DNA of 64,000 nt, from positions 124,001 through 188,000 of the forward strand of contig OOIN01000008.1 in assembly GCA_900323505.1 (NCBI GenBank), read 5' to 3'. This DNA comes from Ustilago trichophora (lineage: Eukaryota; Basidiomycota; Ustilaginomycetes; Ustilaginales; Ustilaginaceae). Below are positions 48,845 through 59,759 of the stretch, in pieces (within the stretch, counting starts at the first letter, position 1; each line of letters starts with the position of its first letter). The position numbers and the translations under genes were made by a program. The notes below the pieces were generated by a model. That model searched no databases. It saw nothing but the letters and a program-made list of their open reading frames with translations, and was not told the DNA's origin.

Positions 48845-51800
48845 ATGTCGAGCGCGCGTACTTCCAGTGGCTCTAGGCCGCCCGTGGTGCCTGCCACGCC
48901 AGTGGGACGGTCCATGCGCAAGAAGAACCATCTCAACCTCAGTGCAAAGGCTTTCGATAAGATGTCAAAGCGTCTCTTGTCTGTTGAGAAATCCACAGGG
49001 CAATCCGCTATGGCATCCTGGGGCGCATCAGATCCCAACGAGCCATTGGCTGCTGCATCACATCGCATAGAGAACATCCCTGAGCTTGGAGAAGGAGGAC
49101 ATCGCACAACAGCTTCCTACGTCATCGCAGAGGCAGACGACAATCTCGCCAATGCGCCAGAAACAAAGACATCCACAGAATACCATCTTCGTCGATTCGG
49201 AAAAGCTCCCGTCAACAGGGGACTCACTCAGGGAGCAGGAAAGGGACCTGACGGCGCTGCACTGGCAGCCGCTGCTGCCAAGTCGCTCAAGGGTAAGGGT
49301 GTCGCGCCCGTCGACTCATTCCTCAATGAGGGCAGCTTTGTCTTCAACCCGCTCAATAGGAGGGTTCCACAGCCCACACCGCGTAAGGCAAAGACTCGCA
49401 CCATTTCCTCGACCAACAACGCCGCCCCTTCTCGTGCCGCTTCGGGTCCTTCCACTGGCTCGGTGACACTGGCTGCACCCGAGCCGCGATTGCCTTCACA
49501 AAGATATCAGCCACAGTTGGAACAGCCTGGCCCTTCCAGTCAGCCTTTGCCCTCGACAACACGCGAACCTGCCGCTCGATCCGATCCAACACCCGCAGCA
49601 GATAGTGACGATCCAGCTTTCATTCCATTGACCCTTGTCGATCGAGACCTGCAAGAGGCGCTCATCCTCGAGGATCTGCTCTATGTGCTGCTTGGTATCG
49701 AGGGACAATACATCACATATGCTTCAACGTACGATCCAGAAGACGTCGCACATCGTCTGCGAGGCGCACAGTTCACCATCGATCCGGCACTTGATGCTCC
49801 TCTGCGCGATCTTGTCGACCGTATTCTTCCGCTCGCCACCGACTACACTGCCATCTACGCCTTCATCGAGACAGACTCTGGCCTCGAGTACGGTACCGTC
49901 AACCATGCGCTCTGCTCTGCCATTCGCGATCTGCTGCACGACTACGAGCTGCTCGTCGTCCAGCTCGAGCATCAGATGGCCTCTTCGACTTCCTTTAGCT
50001 TGCAGAAGCTGTTCATGTGGATTCAGGAGACTGCCCGCACGCTCGCCATGGTGCGTGCGCTCACCGACGAGATCGTCGGCATCTCGCACGCAGATCTGTT
50101 CGATGATGAGGACGATGACGACTCGTCCGACGGAGGTGGATCGGAGATCAGTGGCACTTCCGCCTTGGAACGCGAGCGACGAGCTCTTCTTGGGCTGGAT
50201 GATCCCGAGGACGAAGGGGTCGAAGGCGGTATCGCCAAAGGAGGTGAGATCCTCTCCATGCTATGGGACCGCATTACACGTATGAGCGGTGATCCGAAAG
50301 CTCGCACCCTCTTCACCACCCTCTTCCAGCGCGCGTCGCAGCCATATGCTCAGACGCTCGTCAAGTGGATCACCACCGGCGATCTGTCGGACACCTACGA
50401 AGAGTTCATGGTCATGGAGGATGCCAAAGTCACTCGCGCCGCCCTCGAGTCCGACCCCACCGACGAGTACTGGGAGACGCGATACACTCTGCGCGACGAA
50501 ACTACAATTGCTAAACGCGAGCGTCAGCGACAGCTTGGCCTGGATCTCGATGCCGAGCTCGAGGATGAAGAGGATAATCCACGCGGCATTCTTACCGGCG
50601 GTGCCAAGATTCCTTCCTTCCTCGAGCCGTGGAAGCACAAGATCCTGTTGGCGGGGAAATACCTCAATGTCATTCGCGAGTGTGGGCTGGAGGTGCCTTC
50701 CGATCCAGAACAGGCGGCTGACGCCGGCAGCAACGCCAGCACAGGAAAAGCAGCTGCAGCAGTGGTAGTGATGAACGACGAATCGTTCTTCCGTCGCATT
50801 GAAGCAGCTTACCAACGAGCCAACTCATCCTTGCTCAAGCTGTTGCTCGAAGATCAGCACATTCTCGAGCGTTTGCGATCGCTCAGGCACTTTTTCTTCT
50901 TCTCGGAATCTGACTTCCTCTCGTCCTTCTTGGAGCAGTCGGCACATGAGCTTGTTAAAAAGGTCTCGCCTACAAAGACCAGAGAGACGGTGCAGCAGCG
51001 TTTGCAGACGCATCTCGGCGCTGTGTTGGGTTCAAGCAGCACCGTCGGCTTCGAGGATCCGTACCGCGAAGACGTGCGCATCGTGCTGGCTTCTGAGGGC
51101 GCTTATGACCAGCTCAAACGTATCGCTGAGACCAAAGGTGGGATCGAAGCAACAAAGCTTGCCCAGGCCAACGCTGCGGCAGCTGCAGCATCAGGGACAT
51201 CCAGCAAAGAGACGTTTGTGCCTGCGGTGACACTGCTACAATTCGATGTGGCGGTCAAGTTCCCCGTCTCCCTGGTCATCAGCCGCAAGAACATCCTCCG
51301 ATATCAATTTGTTAGTCGCGGCCTGTTCCACCTCAAGACCCTCGAGCGCTCCCTCTCGGAGTTGTGGCTGGATCACTCCTCCAATCCGCTGTGGAAGCAG
51401 AAGACGCACCCGGCACTGGAAAAGTGGAAGCAGAAACTCTTCATGCTCCGTTCGCGTATGACGTTCTTCGTCCAGCAACTTCTCGCGTTTCAGCTTATGG
51501 AAGTCGTCGAGCCCAACTACCTCGACCTGGAACGCAGGCTTCGTGACGTGAAAACCGTCGACCAGCTCATGAAGGACCACTTTGCATTCCTCAACACCAC
51601 GCGCAAGGAGCTCATGTTTACCGACTTGAGGTACTTGGAGTTGCACTCGCAGCTGACTACGGTGATCAACGTGTTTGTAGAGAACAGGACGCGGTTCCAG
51701 GATCAGGTGTTGTTGGAAACGGAAAGATGGAAGAAGGCTGGTGGGAAGAAAGGTCAGGCGCCAGAACCCGTGTTGCAGGATTCGACAAATGAGTTCCTGG

Positions 51801-51925
51801 CCAGGGTGCAGAAGCATTGGGAGAGGTATGCCAAGACCTACAAGGACGTAGTGAACCTGTTGAGTACCACAGATAATCCGGCTGCTTTGCCGCTGGCGTA
51901 TCGGTTCCAGAGCTCGAATTTGTAG
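48845..51925 (+). CDS. SPC97: Gamma-tubulin complex component 2 (Spc97/GCP2)
   Basis: Subunit of the gamma-tubulin small complex that nucleates microtubules at the spindle pole body. Intronless, 1026 residues; the start at 48845 (MSSARTS) is the first ATG. The N-terminal 240 residues are basic and disordered. The GCP N-terminal domain starts near 260 with EALILEDLLYVLLGIEGQYI and continues through LFMWIQETARTLAMVRALTD, QTLVKWITTGDLSDTYEEFM and WETRYTLRDETTI, wording close to GCP2 rather than GCP3. The C-terminal gamma-tubulin-binding domain contains FPVSLVISRKNILRYQFVSR, LRSRMTFFVQQLLAFQLMEV and LDLERRLRDVKTVDQLMKDH. Two insertions, an acidic Ser/Asp stretch (about 418-465) and a Gly/Ala-rich stretch (about 620-645), lengthen it beyond the human protein (about 900). 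Confidence 0.93.
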   Translation: MSSARTSSGSRPPVVPATPVGRSMRKKNHLNLSAKAFDKMSKRLLSVEKSTGQSAMASWGASDPNEPLAAASHRIENIPELGEGGHRTTASYVIAEADDNLANAPETKTSTEYHLRRFGKAPVNRGLTQGAGKGPDGAALAAAAAKSLKGKGVAPVDSFLNEGSFVFNPLNRRVPQPTPRKAKTRTISSTNNAAPSRAASGPSTGSVTLAAPEPRLPSQRYQPQLEQPGPSSQPLPSTTREPAARSDPTPAADSDDPAFIPLTLVDRDLQEALILEDLLYVLLGIEGQYITYASTYDPEDVAHRLRGAQFTIDPALDAPLRDLVDRILPLATDYTAIYAFIETDSGLEYGTVNHALCSAIRDLLHDYELLVVQLEHQMASSTSFSLQKLFMWIQETARTLAMVRALTDEIVGISHADLFDDEDDDDSSDGGGSEISGTSALERERRALLGLDDPEDEGVEGGIAKGGEILSMLWDRITRMSGDPKARTLFTTLFQRASQPYAQTLVKWITTGDLSDTYEEFMVMEDAKVTRAALESDPTDEYWETRYTLRDETTIAKRERQRQLGLDLDAELEDEEDNPRGILTGGAKIPSFLEPWKHKILLAGKYLNVIRECGLEVPSDPEQAADAGSNASTGKAAAAVVVMNDESFFRRIEAAYQRANSSLLKLLLEDQHILERLRSLRHFFFFSESDFLSSFLEQSAHELVKKVSPTKTRETVQQRLQTHLGAVLGSSSTVGFEDPYREDVRIVLASEGAYDQLKRIAETKGGIEATKLAQANAAAAAASGTSSKETFVPAVTLLQFDVAVKFPVSLVISRKNILRYQFVSRGLFHLKTLERSLSELWLDHSSNPLWKQKTHPALEKWKQKLFMLRSRMTFFVQQLLAFQLMEVVEPNYLDLERRLRDVKTVDQLMKDHFAFLNTTRKELMFTDLRYLELHSQLTTVINVFVENRTRFQDQVLLETERWKKAGGKKGQAPEPVLQDSTNEFLARVQKHWERYAKTYKDVVNLLSTTDNPAALPLAYRFQSSNL

Positions 51926-52386
51926 CTGTCGCACGTCGAATCATCAAAGTCGAGCATATCAAGAGACATGTCTTTGTGTGCTTGCGACGCAGCTGTACTG
52001 TATGCACCAAAAGACAGAATCAAAGTCGGTGTGAATCCTTGTCAAAATCAGACGTTCACTTGTTGATTGAGTTGTGCTTAGCTTCGTCAAATTCCACTGA
52101 GCTGCACTGAAAACTGAAAGCAGTCTGTCAAAGTGTCTGAAGCGGCACAGAGTGTTTATCAATATCGAACTGCAAACCTTTTCAGGCTAATACAGTAGCA
52201 GATAAGATAACGCAAGCGACGCGCGATGTTTCAGACATCAAGTTTGAGTGAAAGTGGAGGCTATGCGCACGTCCCAACCTCGTGCTAATTTACCACCATC
52301 TAGTACATGCTCTATCCTTATACGGCTTCATCTTGATTTGCCAGCAACCGCATGCTCCACTCTGAACTCGATGTGGTATCATCAGA
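51926..52386. other. Spacer GCP2 3' / F-box-like gene 5'
   Basis: A 461-bp spacer between two plus-strand genes, fairly AT-rich. No coding signal; 3' UTR and promoter presumed. Confidence 0.5.
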
Positions 52387-54189
52387 ATGTCCGATTCACC
52401 ACCTGAAAACCCCACTCCGACGCTGCCTTGTCTACCAGCAGAGATTCTAGCCGAGATCATCGAGCTGTCAATCCTCACCTCTACACCGTGTCCCTTCATT
52501 CCTCCTCCTCCCTCGTCGTCCAACGGCGCTAGAGCTTCACCATTTACAACACCTCTTCGGGCGTCTTACACATCAAATTGGGCGTGGACCGTGAACCTTC
52601 TCTACGTGTCCAAATTCTTCCTCTTGATAGCTCGACCGCTGCTGCTGCGCACTCTGACGCTCGACTCTGATTACGCTGCAGACGCCTTCTTCTCAACCCT
52701 GTCGAAGGATCGTGACAAGGCGAAGGCGGTGCTCGGGAACGTGGAGAGGGCATGGTTCGGTAACCTCTCGGCGCTAGAGCGGTCAGGGCTGAGAGTAGAT
52801 CCCGTGGAGCTGCGATTGAAAGAAGCTGGGTGGTACGAAGAGTGCTCTGGTGGATTCGTGGTGGGCCACGCTTATGCATCCCGGCTCAAGACGACGACGA
52901 GGAAACAAGGAAAAAGGACGGATGTCATGGGCAAAGCAAGGCAGTACCGGAGTGTCAGTGTGTACTGGGCCGAAGAACAACTTGTTGAGGAGGTGAGCGA
53001 TCCGGACCGCTCCAGTAGTGACGATGAACGTAGTGAAACCAGCTCGGACGAGGAGCAGCAAGATAGCCGGGGCACAATAGACTTTGCACGCTCGTTGCCG
53101 TCAACCTGGAGCGTACTGCAAAATGGCACGGGCTCAACGCAGCGGCGACGATCGCATCACGAACAAGGATCAGCACGAGACCCACGCATTGATCGCCCTC
53201 ACGAACCTGCCTGGCAAACACTCTACTCGCGTCAACGCCAAACTTCTCCCATTAGAACACGAGGTCAACCACTCGCTCCGGTAGGAATCTCAAGCACCAC
53301 TGCGTCCAATCCGTCGATCAGTAGCTTCCAAATCGGTCCCTCGGAAGGCGACCTCGACCCGTGGGACATGCAAGATGCACAAGAGCGTCTAGCGGCACTC
53401 GCCAACAACTCTGATACCAAACACCCTTCGACTTTGCAGTCTCCGATCGCAGACACTCAAGTCGACACAGTCGAATCAGCTCAGCTCAACGTGCCTACCT
53501 CGGTTCTCGTCTCAGCCCAGGGTGAAGTTGCACGTATTCGTCGCCGCCGGCGAGAAATCTACGCCTACCACCTGTGCACAGCGACTTTGGAACCTTGGAT
53601 CAACCCCTTGCTCTCCTCCCTCCGCTCTCTGAGGCTGATTACGCTGACTTTCTATCCTGGGCATCTGTTAGACGATGATAAGCTCGAACACATGCTACGA
53701 CGCATTTTGTCGCCGTCGGAGTGCCCAAGGCTGGAAACCTTGTTGATACGGATTGTGTTTGATGCGGCTAGCGCGGGTAGTAGGATGCGAAGATTCGAAA
53801 GGACAAAGACGATTGCTGGTGCAGCAGATCGTATTGGAGATGAGAGGGTGCGGGTGATGTTGGTCAACGACAAGGTGGGTGAGGGGGAGTTGGTGGCGTT
53901 GCCGAGGGGCGAGGGACAGGGGGAGATGGTGAGCCCGGTCAGTCGGAAGGCGATAACGCTGACGAAAGAAGGATGGTGGGCCAGAGTTGTGCTACAAAAT
54001 CATCATCAGCATCACGCAAACCAGAATGGACCGGAAACAAAGCTTTCCCAGGGGTCTCACGAAAAACAGGAGAGACAACTCTCCGATTGGAGAATGTTCT
54101 TCCCGCCAAATCAAGCAAGCCCGACACATCTGGTCAACCTGATCCACCATTGCGATCCCTGGCCGGACTGTCCCAATCCTGTCGCATAG
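52387..54189 (+). CDS. Hypothetical protein with F-box-like N-terminus
   Basis: Intronless, 600 residues, not confidently recognised. Residues 13-30 (LPCLPAEILAEIIELSIL) and the following hydrophobic stretch (VNLLYVSKFFLLIARPLLLR, about 68-87) resemble a degenerate F-box and the start of the region after it, as found in many basidiomycete F-box-like proteins that recruit substrates to SCF ubiquitin ligases. Residues 195-330 are Ser/Asp/Glu-rich and disordered. Around 380-460 is a more ordered stretch: YAYHLCTATLEPWINPLLSS, LRLITLTFYPGHLLDDDKLE, LRRILSPSECPRLETLLIRI. This could be leucine-rich-repeat-like. The C-terminus (WRMFFPPNQASPTHLVNLIH) is unassigned. The gene follows GCP2 in the same direction. 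Confidence 0.7.
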   Translation: MSDSPPENPTPTLPCLPAEILAEIIELSILTSTPCPFIPPPPSSSNGARASPFTTPLRASYTSNWAWTVNLLYVSKFFLLIARPLLLRTLTLDSDYAADAFFSTLSKDRDKAKAVLGNVERAWFGNLSALERSGLRVDPVELRLKEAGWYEECSGGFVVGHAYASRLKTTTRKQGKRTDVMGKARQYRSVSVYWAEEQLVEEVSDPDRSSSDDERSETSSDEEQQDSRGTIDFARSLPSTWSVLQNGTGSTQRRRSHHEQGSARDPRIDRPHEPAWQTLYSRQRQTSPIRTRGQPLAPVGISSTTASNPSISSFQIGPSEGDLDPWDMQDAQERLAALANNSDTKHPSTLQSPIADTQVDTVESAQLNVPTSVLVSAQGEVARIRRRRREIYAYHLCTATLEPWINPLLSSLRSLRLITLTFYPGHLLDDDKLEHMLRRILSPSECPRLETLLIRIVFDAASAGSRMRRFERTKTIAGAADRIGDERVRVMLVNDKVGEGELVALPRGEGQGEMVSPVSRKAITLTKEGWWARVVLQNHHQHHANQNGPETKLSQGSHEKQERQLSDWRMFFPPNQASPTHLVNLIHHCDPWPDCPNPVA

Positions 54190-55669
54190 ATCGTAAGCAA
54201 CAGCCAAAAATACCACCGGTTCTGCTACAATCATGCTCAAATAGCTCGATGTTGTTCGATACGTTGCAGACTATTCTAAGCCGATCTTTGCGGGATAGAA
54301 AGGCGGCAATCTCACACGCCTCGTCCTTGCCACGCCCACCATCTCAAGCTGCTACAACACAACGACAAGCTCTCAGTAGATCGTAGAATCGCAAGCGAGT
54401 CGATCGGAAGCTGACTCTCCGCTGCAATAGACCCCATGACCCTTCGTCCGGCAATCCTTTGCTATTGACATCTTTGCCAAGAATTTTTGGGGTAAGCTAG
54501 GGTGTAGGAAGCGATGAGATCACCGGTACCTGTCGCACTACGCGAAAGGGGAGGGGTTCACGAAAGATCAGCGACGGAGATCATGCGTGGTTGAATCATC
54601 CTACACAACTGCAGCGAAGATGAGACTTTAGGAACAATGGCAGCAGCAGCATTAGTGCCACTCTCATTGACGGTAGCCTCTTCGTGTGCACCTTTATGCG
54701 AAAGCTTGCTTGAGTTCTACGCCGACCCTCCGCCGGCGCCTTGTGGGGAACAGGAAAAAAGTGAAAGGCGTTCTGCAGATTTATGCCGATGCTCGGCGCG
54801 GTAATCCATAAACCAGGGTCCATTTGCGGGGTTGGATCGAGATTGCCGGCGCTAAATTCAGTCGGTCCTTACATGGCCTGTACGCTCGATTCGGTGCTAG
54901 TGCGGCTATCTAGCTTTGCCTTTCCTTGTCGCATTGAACTCGATCGCAGCGAAGCAGCGAAAAGATGGCTTCGCAGGCAACCTGAGGCTGCTACAGACTG
55001 TATCGAGGTCGCATCGTACCGTCCTTCTGGAAGAGCATTGGCGATGCTATGCGTGACGCAAAAGAACCAACAGACTTCATTTCATCAACGGCCAGGAACG
55101 GAGCTCATCAGTTGCCAGGCACCTCAAGCCAGAAAATCAGGGACTGAGGCTCGATGGGACCGTGTACAATGATCTTCATCAGCCTCTCATGAGTTCACGA
55201 CAACAGATCCGCTAGATTCGTGGAAGCACAAAAAGTTGGAGGACTTCTGAAGGTCAAGTTGGCCGCGGTCTGTGCCGAGGGCGAGTGAGCTGTATCCGAG
55301 GTTGCGCCCGGCCGCCGGCGGGCACCAGCCTTGCGGACATCTCATTCGGCGATCTATCCCTCAAGGAAATCTCTACGGCTTGTCACAGAGCGCTTAGCGG
55401 ACTTTCGACACAGTAAAGTCGCTGTGGCTACACCGCCGGGTATGTACAGCAAAGCGGCCAAAAGATGCCGTAGTTGGGCAGAAGCCTTGCCTGTCAAACA
55501 GCGTGCTTGTCAAATAGCGACAGAAAAGGCATATAAGCCATCGTGAACTTCGCAATGATGATGGTTCCCCACAACGAAACTTAACGAGCTCCTATCCTCA
55601 CATCAGACCGCAACCTAGCCTCCTCCTTTGGTCTCCTGCCCTTTTTCAAACCTCAAACGATAAAACACG
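54190..55669. promoter_or_regulatory. 1.5-kb region upstream of the GH54 gene
   Basis: No supportable gene; a 129-codon frame at 54783-55172 has no recognisable feature. A GC-rich, partly self-complementary stretch (CCGCCGGCGG within 55306-55326) stands out. The final 120 bp are C/A/T-rich, consistent with a regulated promoter and leader. Confidence 0.5.
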
Positions 55670-56674
55670 ATGGCATTCAAGAAAGCTGCTCTCCTCTCGG
55701 CGCTCAGCCTTGCTGGCTCTGCCTACGCGGCTTCTGGTCCATGCGACATCTACGCCGCTGGTGGTACACCTTGTGTCGCCGCACACAGTACCACACGATC
55801 GCTTTACGGTGCCTACACTGGTCCGCTCTACTCGCTTGTCCGCGACTCTGACGGCCACACGTCCAACGTTTACCCCCTTTCTGCGGGAGGTGTTGCCAAC
55901 GCAGCCGCACAAGACCAGTTCTGCAACGGCACCACATGCCGAATCGAGGTGATCTACGATCAGACTGGACGCGCCAACCATCTCACGCTCGCACCCCCCG
56001 GTGGAGCCAGCCCGGGACCCGACAAGCTCGCTGTTGCAAACGCTGCTCCTGTCACCGTTGCTGGCCACAAGGCTTACGGTGTCTACGTCTCCCCCGGTGT
56101 CGGATACAGGAACGATAACACAAACGGCGTCGCCACTGGCACCCAGCCCGAAGGAATGTACGCCGTTTTGGACGGTACACACTACAATGACGCCTGCTGC
56201 TTCGACTATGGTAATGCCGAGACCAACAACCTCGACAACGGTCCTGGAACCATGGAGGCCATCTACTTTGGTAACAATCAGTATTGGGGCTCTGGCGCTG
56301 GCAACGGACCGTGGGTGATGGCAGACCTCGAAGATGGCCTCTTCTCAGGTTACAACCCGAAGCAGAACACCAACGATCCCTCGATCACCTCTCGATTTGT
56401 CACCGCCGTCGTCAAGGGTGATTCGAGCAACTTGTGGGCCATCCGAAGCGGTGACTCGCAGTCGGGCGGTCTCAGCACGCACTACAGCGGCCCACGACCC
56501 AATGGCTACTACCCGATGAAGAAGGAGGGCGCCATCATCCTCGGCATTGGCGGCGACAACAGTAACAGCGCCCAGGGCACCTTCTACGAAGGTGTCATGA
56601 CTTCCGGCTACCCAAGCGACACCACGGAGAACGCTGTCCAAGCCAACGTCGTCGCTGCTCGTTACCAGGCTTGA
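55670..56674 (+). CDS. Secreted alpha-L-arabinofuranosidase, GH54 catalytic domain only
   Basis: Extracellular hemicellulase that removes terminal arabinose from arabinoxylan and pectin side chains. Intronless, 334 residues. The signal peptide MAFKKAALLSALSLAGSAYA ends at a standard Ala-x-Ala site. Mature GH54 hallmarks: GPCDIYAAGGTPCVAAHSTT, RSLYGAYTGPLYSLVRDSDG, YDQTGRANHLTLAPPGG, and CCFDYGNAETNN, a Cys-Cys pair typical of the family. The likely nucleophile Glu is at about residue 196 (TMEAIYFGNNQYWG) and the general acid Asp at about 296 (GIGGDNSNSAQGTF). The sequence stops at the end of the catalytic domain; the arabinose-binding CBM42 module found C-terminally in Aspergillus AbfB is missing. 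There is no sign of a frameshift. Confidence 0.93.
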   Translation: MAFKKAALLSALSLAGSAYAASGPCDIYAAGGTPCVAAHSTTRSLYGAYTGPLYSLVRDSDGHTSNVYPLSAGGVANAAAQDQFCNGTTCRIEVIYDQTGRANHLTLAPPGGASPGPDKLAVANAAPVTVAGHKAYGVYVSPGVGYRNDNTNGVATGTQPEGMYAVLDGTHYNDACCFDYGNAETNNLDNGPGTMEAIYFGNNQYWGSGAGNGPWVMADLEDGLFSGYNPKQNTNDPSITSRFVTAVVKGDSSNLWAIRSGDSQSGGLSTHYSGPRPNGYYPMKKEGAIILGIGGDNSNSAQGTFYEGVMTSGYPSDTTENAVQANVVAARYQA

Positions 56675-57316
56675 AACCAATGATACCTTCAACATGCTCT
56701 GTTCGTTTCGACTTCTTTTGTACACTTCTGCTGCCTTTCGTCATGATAAGGACTTTTTTGATTGCATGCTATGCAAATACAGTGTGTCGTACTGAGAATG
56801 GTCTTGAATTCAACGAGGACAATCTGTGGCCCAACATCAGGTCGTGCATCGCAACAGACACGTTTCTTTCCTTGTCATTTTGACGAAGCGTCTCATACCA
56901 TTCCCACACGACCAGTGGTCATGGCATCATATGGAGCCAAATGCAATGCGCTGGTTAACAGACACGTAAAGTTAACAGAATACGATGCAATATCTCTGTT
57001 CACACGCTCAAGATTCGCTTCGAAAACCATTGCTCCTCGTCTGAAGATGAGAGTGAGGCTGAGGCTGAAGACCCCGCAACAGGTGCAATCGAGCTAACTT
57101 AGCCATCGCAGACACCGACGACAAGCACATTGATCAGACCAAAACTCGAAACGCATGAGCGACCCTTTTCCCTCTGATCACTCCTCCTCAGAACACACAA
57201 ACGCGCGCCTTCGCATATCCTCCCCACAACCAACGTCCACAACACTCTTTTCTGTCTAAACTAGATTGCCGTCTTCTATTGACATGCGTCACGGAAACTG
57301 TACACTTGAGCTGGCT
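56675..57316. other. Convergent 3' spacer GH54 / mitochondrial carrier
   Basis: A 642-bp spacer between two convergent stops. No gene seen; presumed 3' UTRs. Confidence 0.5.
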
Positions 57317-58516
57317 TCAGTCCGACCTCGTTTCACCTTCCCCACCTCCATCGTGTGCATCGTGCAATGCGTCGTGCGGGTGACTCAGATGCTGCATAAT
57401 CAGTTCGTAGGTCAAAATCGTCAATGCGGAGGAAGGAACGGTACGGATCAGGTTGACCGTCATTCCTTTGTAAAAACCTCGAATGCCTTCTTCACGTGCG
57501 ATTGTGCGGGTGGCTTGGATGACTCCTGTGTATCGACCACCTCCTCCCCCTCCCCCTTTTTCTGCTGCTGCTGGTGGTGGTGGTGATGATGGCGGTGGTG
57601 ATCCAGTGGTGCGGCTGGTACTGCTACTCTTGGCCGCTGATTCCGGTATTGATGCTGTTGCAGAAGATGAAGAGGCCTTGTTCCGTGGCTGCATTTGCAA
57701 TCTCGTCCGCAACACTTCATGCGGATAAGTAGTGACACTCGCAATCATCTTTGCCGTACTGCTACACAGCAAGATCGTCCCCGCGTCCAACTCTCCCTCC
57801 CCCTCTTCCCCCGCTTCTCCACTACTTTCCTTTCTCCTCCTTGCAATGCCTTTAAATGCCTCGTACAGCGGGAATTGAACTGCGACGTGGCTTACTCCGA
57901 ACAAACTCGGCAACAGACCCTTGTAGAATCCGCGTAGTCCTTCGCTGCGGTAGATTTGGACGAAAGCGTCTCCGGTATGTCTGTATGGTTTGACTCCGCC
58001 GGTGTCTTTGGCACTCTGGAGCATGAAACGCGTCTTGACGACCCACAGGGGGCTGGTGCAGATGGTGGATGCAGCGCCTGCCGTCATTGCGGACAAGATG
58101 TGGATGAGGAAATCTTGCGAATAGTACGAATTCGCCTTGGACTGATGATGAAGAGCAGACAAGGTGTCTTTGCAATTGTCGTAAACGGTGAAATAAATGG
58201 CCCAGGTGGGGAGGTAGCCAAAGATTGTCGGTCCCAAGCCACGGTAGAAGCCTCGTAAGCCGTCGGATTGGTAGATCTTGGCTATAGTCTCTCGTAGACC
58301 CAAATACCTAGGCGCTGCAGATGCGGATGAAGCTGGTATTGATGTTGAGGAGGAAGCGGTGGTCGGTGATGGAGGGTTTGGAGAGGAGGAGGAGGAAGGG
58401 GGACGCCGTCGACCTTCTTGTGCCTGAAGGCGGGTTTTGACGACATCGAGAGGACATGTGACGACCGAAGAGACAAGACCGGCACATGCGCCTGCAATTG
58501 CGGAGGAGTGCAGCAT
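57317..58516 (-). CDS. Mitochondrial NAD+ carrier (YIA6/NDT type, SLC25 family)
   Basis: Inner-membrane transporter with three tandem carrier repeats, most like fungal Yia6/Yea6, which import NAD+ into the matrix. About 399 residues from the first ATG at 58516 (MLHSSAIAGACAGLVSSVVT). The signature motifs are CPLDVVKTRLQAQ in repeat 1, SPLWVVKTRFMLQ in repeat 2 (the Trp variant seen in this subfamily) and YPHEVLRTRLQMQ in repeat 3. Supporting wording: GLGPTIFGYLPTWAIYFTVY, GVSHVAVQFPLYEAFKG, GFYKGMTVNLIRTVPSSALT. Two loop insertions, Ser/Pro-rich after repeat 1 start and Ser/Pro/Gly-rich after repeat 3 start, lengthen the protein. The N-terminus is short for the subfamily; the frame is open a little further (to 58558, no ATG), so an unrecognised upstream exon is possible. 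Substrate is inferred. Confidence 0.86.
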   Translation of the reverse strand: MLHSSAIAGACAGLVSSVVTCPLDVVKTRLQAQEGRRRPPSSSSSPNPPSPTTASSSTSIPASSASAAPRYLGLRETIAKIYQSDGLRGFYRGLGPTIFGYLPTWAIYFTVYDNCKDTLSALHHQSKANSYYSQDFLIHILSAMTAGAASTICTSPLWVVKTRFMLQSAKDTGGVKPYRHTGDAFVQIYRSEGLRGFYKGLLPSLFGVSHVAVQFPLYEAFKGIARRRKESSGEAGEEGEGELDAGTILLCSSTAKMIASVTTYPHEVLRTRLQMQPRNKASSSSATASIPESAAKSSSTSRTTGSPPPSSPPPPAAAEKGGGGGGGRYTGVIQATRTIAREEGIRGFYKGMTVNLIRTVPSSALTILTYELIMQHLSHPHDALHDAHDGGGEGETRSD

Positions 58517-59759
58517 GGCTGACTGCTGCCGCCTGATTGACGGACTGGAGCGGTCCAACCGCCGGTAACGGTATGCCCTTGCGACTGGGGTTGATTGGTC
58601 GGTCTTCCCCTGTTGAGTTGGCCCTTGAGGAGATGTGTATGGAGCTCGGAGGAGCCACTACCTACGAGTGGAGTGGACTGCTTGAGAGTGGAGCTATTGC
58701 AGCTTCCAGCCAGTCGTAGAAGGGTCGGTCGTAGGTGGTGGTGGTGTTTATACCTCCATCAGCAGCAGTATGCAGAAGATGGACAATGCGTGTGCGAGTG
58801 AGCTGTTCGAGCCTGTGTCGAAAAGACGAGATAAAGACCTGCTTTTGTGAGGCTCTGCGGTTTGATAGCTGTGTGTGTGTCCCCGATGTTGGTACAAGCG
58901 GGTCGAAGTGCTGGAGATGGTCAACGAGACGAGAGATCTATGATGCGAATTTGCAGCCACTTGGTTGAATTTTAAGCCGGCGATGCTTGCCTTGTTGCTG
59001 CGCGATCAAGTGCCGATACCAGAAGTATGTACGAGAGAAAGGAAGGTACCGGAAGAGGAGTGGTCGCCAATGAAGATAAGAAGAGGTGAAGGTATAAGGA
59101 AGGTAGATCCAAGCGTCAAGACATCGTCGGGGATTCACAAGGCAGATTGCGATATCTCGGTGGAGGTCACGCACAGGACAGGCGCCAGATTACGGGCGAT
59201 AGATTAGAGCCCAAAGCACGGTCCTATTTTTCGGTTTCAAGTTGTTACATCTTCTTCTGACACAATTTTAACCCTTTTTTGCCGTTTCACTTTTTGTATA
59301 TACGGATCGGAGCGTTGGCACTTCAGACAAGTCAGCCAAGTGTAAGCTAGAAATGTCGATCTGTCTGTCACGTTCGGAGCGAAATCTCTCGGCCAGGCGA
59401 AGCAAGCAAGATTCAGACGGCGTGACAAACTGGAAATGGGAAGGGAAGATTGTTGTACATTGAGGATGTGTTTTTGTGCTGCTTGAACCCTCCCATACTG
59501 CTCCGATGCAGCCGTTCTCTAAGCATCTGCTTCGGTGACAAGGGATACAATCGGGTCAGGGGGAAGGAACCACAAGAGAGTCCTTTGCGATTAGGAAAGA
59601 GAGGGTCGCAGAAGAATTTGTTTGGGAACGACACCATCGCGACCATCGCAGATATTGCTGCATCGACTTGCACCCTCTTGGTCCATCGTGACCAAAGTCG
59701 CTGTGCAACGGCAACGAGCATCTCCGGACTGGTCTCTTCTGCTGAGAAGGTCGGCGCTT
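58517..59759. other. Spacer ERG4 3' / carrier 5'
   Basis: About 1.24 kb between two minus-strand genes: promoter and possible 5' exon of the NAD+ carrier, and the 3' UTR of ERG4. No further gene is supported. Confidence 0.5.

Noticed and set aside
54783..55172. 129-codon plus-strand frame upstream of the GH54 gene
   Set aside because: No motif, no secretion signal, and frame length expected by chance in this base composition.
58517..58558. N-terminal extension of the NAD+ carrier frame
   Set aside because: The 14 extra codons contain no ATG. A true upstream exon may exist, but no donor/acceptor pair could be chosen with confidence.
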